From contig CAZBRO010000007.1 of NCBI GenBank assembly GCA_964494505.1, positions 142,867 to 206,866 on the forward strand: a stretch of DNA of 64,000 nucleotides, read 5' to 3'. The stretch is from CAIYRG01 sp964494505. GTDB taxonomy: Bacteria; Pseudomonadota; Alphaproteobacteria; Micropepsales; Micropepsaceae. Positions 59,098 through 64,000 of this stretch are shown here, in pieces; the first letter of the stretch is position 1, and each line of letters begins with the position of its first letter. The translations under genes and the position numbers were made by a program. The notes beneath the pieces are model-generated. The model saw nothing but the letters and a program-made list of their open reading frames with translations. It did not search any database and had not been told where the DNA came from.

Positions 59098-60915
59098 CTA
59101 ATCGCCGAGCGCCACGCCCTCGCGGCGCGGATCGGCGCCGCCTTCGTAACCGCCGTTCACGCGGCGAATGCCGTTGACCCCGGAATCGAAGGGAACGGCG
59201 CGCACCTGATGGCCCATTTGGGTGAGCGCGGGCGTGAATTTTTCGAGCGCTGTGCCGCGTTCGATCACGGTCGCCCCGTTCAGGTTAACATGGCGGGGCG
59301 CGGCCGCCGTGTCCGCCATGGAAAGCCGGCCGTCGATCAGGTTGATCAGGGCTTGCGCGACATAGGCGATGATCTGCTGTCCCCCCGGAGAGCCGACCGT
59401 GGCAAAGAATTGGCCGTCTGGGGCAAAGACGATGGTAGGCGACATCGAGCTCAACGGCCGCTTGCCGGGTGCCGGCGCATTGGCCACGGGCTTGCCGTCG
59501 ATCGTGGGCTCGAAGGAAAAGTCCGTAAGCTCATTGTTCAAAAGGAAGCCGCCGGCCGATATCTCCGCGCCGAAGCCCGCCTCGATCGAGGTGGTCATGG
59601 AGATGACCTCGCCGCGGTCGTCCACGGCTGCGAGGTGACTGGTGCCATGCTCGATCTGCGGCGGCATCGGCGCGAAAAGCGGCAGCTCTGCTTTCTGCAT
59701 CGGGGTGCCGGCTTCGGCCATGCCCATGGCGCGCATCGGATCGATGAGGCGCGAGCGGGTGTCGAGATAGGCATGGTCGAGGAGCCCCGGGAGCGGCACG
59801 GCCACGAAATCGGGATCGCCCAGCCATTTGTCGCGGTCGGCATAGGCAAGCCGGCTCGCCTCCGAAATCAGGTGCACGGCCGAGAGCGTGCCTGGCTGCA
59901 ATTGGCCGGCGGGGAAATTCTGCAGCAGGCCCAGAATCTCCAGCACCGTGGCGCCGCCCGAGGTCGAAGGAGGCACCGAACATACGCGATAGGCCCGATA
60001 AAGCCCGCAAATCGGCGTGCGCTCTTTCGGCTGATACCCCGCAATATCGGCCGTCGTCATCACCGTGGGATTGACGGGGGCATGGGTGACCGCATCGGCG
60101 ATTTCGCCTGCGATCTCGCCTTTGTAAAGGGCATCGGGCCCGCCTTCGGCGATCTGCCGGAAGGTGCGCGCCAGCTTTTCGTTGCGCCAGATTTCGCCCG
60201 CTTTGACGGGCGTGCCGTCGGGATGGAGGAACATCGCCTGAATGCCAGGCATGGCGGCGAGTCTGGGGCCCCCTTGGGCCAGTTCGGCGGCCAGCCGCTG
60301 CGGCACTTTGAAACCCTGCTCGGCCAGCCGGATGGCCGGTTCGAACAGCTTTGCCCAGGCCAGCTTGCCGTGGGCCGCATGGGCCATCGCCAGCATCCGC
60401 ACGTCGCCGGGAACGCCCACCGACAGTCCGCCGGGCACCACATCGAAGTGGCGCCGCGCATGGCCCTGGGCATCCAGAAACATATCCGGCCGGGCCGAGG
60501 CCGGCGCGGTCTCGCGGCCGTCATAGGCATGGAGCCGCGTTCCATCCGCGACGATGAGATAGGCGCCGCCTCCGACGCCCGACGATTGGGGCTCCTCCAG
60601 ATTGAGCACCATCTGGGCCGCAATGGCCGCATCGACTGCCGAACCGCCCGCGCGCAACATGGCTAGACCTGCTTCGGCCGCGTCCGGCTCGGCGGCGACG
60701 ATCATGTGGCGGGCGGCAATGGCGGCTGCCGGTCTGGCCGGCGGCGCCGCCCGGGCGGGCGTGAGCGTCTCACCAAGTGCTGCCGGATCGGTCGGCGCAG
60801 GAGGCGCGGCCGCATCGGCAGGCCCAAGCCAGGCCGCGCACAGAAGGAGGGCCGCCGGGCCCGACTGCACAACCCTTCGTGCCAAAGCCGCAAGACCCGA
60901 TGCGACCCAATTCAT
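59098..60915 (-). CDS. ggt: Gamma-glutamyltransferase
   Basis: 605 residues, periplasmic, beginning MNWVASGLAALARRVVQSGP (GAGGC six nt before ATG 60915) with an Ala-rich signal region. Ntn-hydrolase proenzyme that self-cleaves before the catalytic Thr in IEHGTSHLAAVDDRGEVISMT, giving large and small subunits. Other family motifs: MIVAAEPDAAEAGLAMLRAGGSAVDAAIAAQ, SSGVGGGAYLIVADG, PPSTSGGATVLEILGLL and SSMSPTIVF. Hydrolyses or transfers the gamma-glutamyl group of glutathione and related peptides. Confidence 0.93.
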   Translation of the reverse strand: MNWVASGLAALARRVVQSGPAALLLCAAWLGPADAAAPPAPTDPAALGETLTPARAAPPARPAAAIAARHMIVAAEPDAAEAGLAMLRAGGSAVDAAIAAQMVLNLEEPQSSGVGGGAYLIVADGTRLHAYDGRETAPASARPDMFLDAQGHARRHFDVVPGGLSVGVPGDVRMLAMAHAAHGKLAWAKLFEPAIRLAEQGFKVPQRLAAELAQGGPRLAAMPGIQAMFLHPDGTPVKAGEIWRNEKLARTFRQIAEGGPDALYKGEIAGEIADAVTHAPVNPTVMTTADIAGYQPKERTPICGLYRAYRVCSVPPSTSGGATVLEILGLLQNFPAGQLQPGTLSAVHLISEASRLAYADRDKWLGDPDFVAVPLPGLLDHAYLDTRSRLIDPMRAMGMAEAGTPMQKAELPLFAPMPPQIEHGTSHLAAVDDRGEVISMTTSIEAGFGAEISAGGFLLNNELTDFSFEPTIDGKPVANAPAPGKRPLSSMSPTIVFAPDGQFFATVGSPGGQQIIAYVAQALINLIDGRLSMADTAAAPRHVNLNGATVIERGTALEKFTPALTQMGHQVRAVPFDSGVNGIRRVNGGYEGGADPRREGVALGD

Positions 60916-61111
60916 GTGCGCCTCATTGCCCAACGTCGCCTAAACTAACTAGCGAAGTCCTTCCTGCCCAGCGCCTGACGGACACATTTGAGCAAGGACC
61001 CATGTTCACAACGACGCGGTTCGCCGGGGGATTGCCGCAACCGATGCTGTGTGGTGCGTTGGTCCCTTGAAAAGCCGGGCGCGCCTCACTAGGTTCGGCG
61101 ACCCTTGGAAG

Positions 61112-61151
61112 GCACCGGTAGCTCAGCTGGATAGAGCACCAGACTACGAAT
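61112..61151 (+). tRNA. Truncated tRNA-Arg(ACG), 5' part only; attachment-site side
   Basis: Acceptor 5' strand GCACCGG, TA, D-arm GCTCAGCTGGATAGAGC, anticodon stem CCAGA and loop CTACGAA (anticodon ACG) are intact. The 3' stem TCTGG, T-arm and acceptor 3' strand are absent: sequence changes at 61151-61152. The break lies at the anticodon loop, a typical crossover point for tyrosine integrases, and the integrase gene starts 155 bp further on. So this is the left junction of an integrated element; the intact tRNA should be restored at the other end or supplied by another copy. Confidence 0.8.
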
Positions 61152-61306
61152 TAGTGCCGGGGCAAATTTGATACTTTCTCATACCACCCCACAGCTCCTC
61201 CTAAGTCTCTGAAGGTCTTGCGGTTTCGGGTTTTACCCGTACGCACAGGTGCTCATTGCACTTCAGCGTAGCGCCACGTTTGGCGGAGACATAGTGGAGA
61301 CACAGG
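61152..61306. other. Left end of integrated element
   Basis: Gene-free 155 bp between the tRNA break and the integrase ATG, presumably holding the integrase promoter and arm-type binding sites. Base composition is visibly lower in G+C than the chromosome to the left. No clear direct repeats are seen. Confidence 0.55.
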
Positions 61307-62407
61307 ATGCTGACAGAGTTTGGAGTCCGCGCAATCCAACCCCCGGAAATGGGCGCGAAAATCTACCTCGACGGGACTGTACCGGGCTTCGGGGTTCGGG
61401 TGACAGCTACAGGCACTAAATCTTACGTGCTCACCCACGGACGCACCCGTATCCGAGAGACCATCGGGCGGGTGGGAATCCTTGATCTCAAAGAGGCCCG
61501 CGTTGAAGCGAAACGGCGTCTAGCCACGTACACTCTGGGCAAGACAAAAATCGCCTCGGTAGGCTGGAATTGGGCCCTGGAGCGATATTTGGATGGGATT
61601 AAGGCGAAGCGGAAGGCCACAACCCATACCGAATACGGCCGTCTCCTCAAAACCTATTTCAAATTCGGGGATACGAAGCTCGACGAAATCACACCCGGAC
61701 AAGTCCAAAAGAAACTGGACCACATCCGCGGTTCCGAACGCTTCCACGCGTTCACCGTCCTTCGAGCGTTCCTTAATTGGTGCAATCGCCGCCACTACTT
61801 CGACGTTTCCCCGGTGGCGCGGATGGAAAAACCTGAGGGCTCAAAAGCTCGGGCAAGGGTACTGGCCGATGAAGAGTTGAAGAAAATCTGGAACGCGTGC
61901 GGGGACGATACATTCGGCCGGATCGTCAAACTTCTTATCCTCACCGGACAGCGGCGTGGAGAAATCTCCAAACTTCAGGGGAATATGATTGGAGATGACC
62001 GCATAACTTTCCCGTCATGGCTGACGAAAAATGGACGTGAGCATACGCTTCCCATAGGGGAGTTGTCGGTGCTCACGCTCTCACTGACCAAGCCCTCGAA
62101 GACATTGGTTTTTCCAGCACGCGGGAACATTTCCAGGGCTTTTAACGGCTTTTCAAAGAGCAAGGCCACCCTGGATGAAAGAAGCGGTGTGACGGACTGG
62201 ACGCTTCACGACCTTAGACGAACGTTTGCTTCTGGCCTCGCCGCGCGAGGAGTGGCCCTTCCGGTCGTCGAAAAACTTCTCAACCATGTCAGTGGAAGCT
62301 TCGGCGGGATTGTAGGCGTCTACCAGCGCTACGACTTCTTTCCAGAAATGAAAGACGCCGTCGCAAAGTGGGAGATGCACCTAAAAGAGGTCCTAGCTAT
62401 TCCGTAA
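61307..62407 (+). CDS. int: Tyrosine recombinase/integrase (P4-type)
   Basis: 366 residues. The N-terminal arm-binding domain (DUF4102 type) reads GAKIYLDGTVPGFGVRVTATGTKSYVL, followed by a SAM-like core-binding domain (about 95-165). Catalytic residues: Arg in ILTGQRRGEISKL, His-x-x-Arg in LHDLRRTFASGLAARG, His in LLNHVSG and the nucleophile Tyr in GVYQRYDF. Catalyses site-specific insertion, here at tRNA-Arg(ACG). It points into the element, which extends beyond the right edge of the window. Confidence 0.93.
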   Translation: MLTEFGVRAIQPPEMGAKIYLDGTVPGFGVRVTATGTKSYVLTHGRTRIRETIGRVGILDLKEARVEAKRRLATYTLGKTKIASVGWNWALERYLDGIKAKRKATTHTEYGRLLKTYFKFGDTKLDEITPGQVQKKLDHIRGSERFHAFTVLRAFLNWCNRRHYFDVSPVARMEKPEGSKARARVLADEELKKIWNACGDDTFGRIVKLLILTGQRRGEISKLQGNMIGDDRITFPSWLTKNGREHTLPIGELSVLTLSLTKPSKTLVFPARGNISRAFNGFSKSKATLDERSGVTDWTLHDLRRTFASGLAARGVALPVVEKLLNHVSGSFGGIVGVYQRYDFFPEMKDAVAKWEMHLKEVLAIP

Positions 62408-62629
62408 CTTCCCCGAACTATTGCACGGGCGGCAAGTCTCACCTTTTGAGTCCTTACCTTTTCCGTTGCAATGCGGACATGTCCGCTGGGTCATTTCACG
62501 ACCGCGACCTCCCGGCATACCTTCGCCCATGTGTCCCTCCAACTACACAAGAGGGCGTGATACTGTTCCGCTTGCCTGAAGGCGTCAACCCGAAGGGCGT
62601 CATGACGCTCTCCAAACTTGGAGAGTTAC

Positions 62630-62830
62630 ATGACGCGGTTATTGTCGAAGAAGCAGGTCAAGGAGCGAGTCGTTTATAGCTTTGCGCACATCGACCGGCT
62701 CGAAAAGGCCGGGTTGTTCCCTTTGAGGGTGCGGCTTGGCAATGGCCGATGCGGGTGGGTGGAGCAAGAGATAGAGGACTGGATTCAGACCAAGATTGCG
62801 CTTCGCAGAGCCCACGTGACCTCCCAGTAA
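62630..62830 (+). CDS. AlpA/excisionase-like DNA-binding protein
   Basis: 66 residues. MTRLLSKKQVKERVVYSFAHIDRLEKAGLFPLRVRLG is the winged-HTH of AlpA-family regulators, with LGNGRCGWVEQEIEDWIQ closing the fold. GGAG lies 6 nt before ATG 62630. Such proteins activate integrase expression or act as the excision directionality factor. A perfect terminator hairpin follows. Confidence 0.88.
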   Translation: MTRLLSKKQVKERVVYSFAHIDRLEKAGLFPLRVRLGNGRCGWVEQEIEDWIQTKIALRRAHVTSQ

Positions 62831-62838
62831 TGGGAGCA

Positions 62839-62867
62839 GGGAGCCGGCGTCCAAACCGGCTCCCTTT
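62839..62867 (+). terminator. Rho-independent terminator after alpA-like gene
   Basis: GGGAGCCGG (62839-62847) and CCGGCTCCC (62856-62864) form a perfect 9-bp stem with an 8-nt loop, followed by TTTATC. Starts 8 nt after the stop codon. Confidence 0.85.
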
Positions 62868-63510
62868 ATCGTACCCGTTACCCCGCCCTTTTCCGTATAG
62901 GACTCAGCGACGGCGCTTACATGCTGAGTATGGGGCCTCAGACTTCCCCATTGAGCTACACATTTTCGGGGTGATTTAGCGCGACTTCATCTGTCTTTAC
63001 GTATTGCTCTGCAATCCGCAGACCTCTCGCGTACGCCAACGGCGCACGCTTCGAGGAAAGACAGAGGTAACGCTTCGTCTCCTTACAAGCATTTTTGTAC
63101 TAAAATCTCACTCACAGTACCTTCGTAGGCGGATTCTACTAAGTCCTCGTGCCGATAGAACGACTCTGAATCTGAGTTTATTTTCTGGGTACGTATTCTC
63201 GTCGGCGGGGGCAGGCGGTGGGGGCGCACGACTATTCGGGACCAGGTGCAGGTCCCCGCGACCAGCGGGTTCGTCCCAGCTGGCACATGATTGCCCGACA
63301 CCCAGCCGGTAATTGTCAATTCCGTTTCGGACGCACGATCCGATCCAACGAAATCCCATCCTATCGACCGCAATTGGCGACGCATTTCGGTCATCTGAGT
63401 TTCCGCCAAACGAATAGTTCGCAACCGCTCCCGCGCGGACTGCGGAGTGAAGAGGGAGCATGTCGAGGAGAAGGCCCAGATCTTAGCAATCATCTTTAGG
63501 GAGGGGTGCA
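62868..63510. other. 643-bp element region without a convincing gene
   Basis: No frame here has a good ribosome site or a family match. The best candidate is a minus-strand frame at 63083-63493 (136 aa, Ser/Thr/Arg-rich), which would be divergent from the next gene but has no Shine-Dalgarno. A short inverted repeat CTCAGC/GCTGAG lies near 62910. The region may hold regulatory sites or a structured RNA of the element. Confidence 0.4.
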
Positions 63511-63894
63511 GTGAAAGTTTCGATCAATCACAGTGAGACGCAACACGGTTTGGTGTTCAAGAAAACCTACTATGCCGTCACGGTATCAGTCACATTCAAC
63601 GAAGAGGAAATGGCCGTCATTCGGAAGCGCAAGATGGAGAAATCCGTCCTTCTTGAGCGCGGGCCGGACGCCGTGGTGCGCGAGCGGTTCAAGAACAAAC
63701 AAGACTATCTCGCATCCCTCGGCGGCTTTGAGCTGTCGGTAAACAAACTGCTCAAAGGCCCAGACAGCTACGAATGCGAAACGCCAGTCGCGGCGAAGCA
63801 ATACGAAGCCCACGTCATTGACAGCTTGAAAATCCTCAAAGAGCACCTCCAGGGCAACGCTGAACTCGCCGAGAGCAAGTCCTTTGAACTATGA
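63511..63894 (+). CDS. Hypothetical cargo protein of the element
   Basis: 127 residues from GTG 63511, preceded by a strong GGGAGGGG. The sequence is charged and soluble: MKVSINHSETQHGLVFKKTYYAVTVSVTFNEEEM, then a helix with VIRKRKMEKSVLLERG, and a C-terminal helical half ending in ESKSFEL. No family recognised. Its stop overlaps the next frame, and codon usage is less G+C-biased than in the chromosomal genes. Confidence 0.75.
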   Translation: MKVSINHSETQHGLVFKKTYYAVTVSVTFNEEEMAVIRKRKMEKSVLLERGPDAVVRERFKNKQDYLASLGGFELSVNKLLKGPDSYECETPVAAKQYEAHVIDSLKILKEHLQGNAELAESKSFEL

Positions 63895-64000
63895 CGATCC
63901 GGTAAAGGTCATCGCGATGGCTGCCTTTATGGCGGCCGTCGCAGCGCTTCTGGCTTATGCCATGGTGATAGCTCTGCCGTTTGCGGCCGTGGGCGCCGGA
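63884..64000 (+). CDS. N-terminal part of a small membrane protein (cut by window edge)
   Basis: A frame starting at TTG 63884 (overlapping the previous stop) or ATG 63917 encodes DPVKVIAMAAFMAAVAALLA and continues as a hydrophobic Ala/Val/Leu stretch to the right edge. It predicts a membrane span near the N-terminus. Overlap with the upstream gene suggests coupling. The start is uncertain and the gene is incomplete. Confidence 0.45.
   Translation, partial: MNYDDPVKVIAMAAFMAAVAALLAYAMVIALPFAAVGAG

Noticed and set aside
62368..62679. 103-aa frame overlapping the end of int and the start of the alpA-like gene
   Set aside because: No ribosome site, overlaps two supported genes in another frame and has no family features.
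62900..62975. tRNA-like sequence on the minus strand (TAGCTCAATGGG followed by a stem-loop)
   Set aside because: D-arm resemblance only. No T-arm (GGTTCGAATCC type), acceptor stem or proper anticodon stem can be paired.
1..64000. CRISPR arrays, rRNA genes, complete insertion sequences
   Set aside because: None seen: no regularly spaced direct repeats, no rRNA signature sequences and no transposase genes.

Overview
The window is high-GC bacterial DNA and almost certainly comes from an alphaproteobacterium. The minus-strand block rpmH-rnpA-yidD-yidC-engB-argB is an arrangement familiar from that class. GTG and TTG starts, Tat-type leaders, MHS transporters and Bug/Tct transport genes also fit. 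I cannot name the genus from the sequence. The last ~3 kb is the left end of an integrated element.

Layout. 1-6.1 kb: end of a Pro-rich protein, then a Ton system (TonB, ExbB, two ExbD) with two paralogous exported repeat proteins. 6.2-10 kb: molybdate importer ModBC without ModA, a Kelch protein and a Tat-exported amidohydrolase. 10-13.7 kb: repeat-rich accessory patch with a GFA protein and its duplicated remnant, a MNT/HEPN pair, a broken GIY-YIG gene, a deacetylase and two copies of a palindromic MITE-like element. 13.7-21 kb: a three-gene thiocyanate hydrolase/nitrile hydratase with a split beta subunit, three tandem MHS transporters, a glycosyltransferase-like gene, a small exported protein and a compact ExoY/edema-factor-like cyclase homologue. 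21-26.4 kb (minus): tripartite tricarboxylate transporter, two cupins and a HepT/MntA pair. 26.5-36.1 kb: pyrK-pyrD(1B)-pyrC-pyrE, a tricarballylate dehydrogenase-like flavoprotein, an amidase, CoxG, a second (class 2) pyrD and a UbiD-family decarboxylase. 36.2-37.5 kb: a larger ExoY-like cyclase homologue. 37.8-42.3 kb: a molybdenum hydroxylase (CoxMSL type) with an XRE regulator. 42.3-47.4 kb (minus): ribosome and membrane-insertion housekeeping genes plus argB. 47.5-52 kb: cytochrome c/beta-propeller fusion, orphan histidine kinase, GST, Tam-like methyltransferase. 52.1-55.2 kb: a 63-aa Tat peptide with a poly-Lys tail, a PqqD-TPR-methyltransferase fusion and an ABC-2 exporter, a possible peptide-modification cassette. 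55.2-60.9 kb (minus): a double TPR/GT41 glycosyltransferase and a gamma-glutamyltransferase. 61.1 kb to the end: a truncated tRNA-Arg(ACG), tyrosine integrase, AlpA-like regulator and cargo.

Main candidates for new biology. (1) Two proteins keep the catalytic signature of the secreted toxin-type (class II) nucleotidyl cyclases CyaA, EF and ExoY, but show no secretion signal or toxin context; one has only 214 residues. (2) The PqqD-TPR-methyltransferase locus resembles RiPP biosynthesis. (3) The split-beta hydrolase has a His-rich metal-site subunit and sits with three transporters. Functional links between neighbouring genes are inferred from spacing and overlap only. Comparisons with named proteins rest on recalled family sequences, not on a search.
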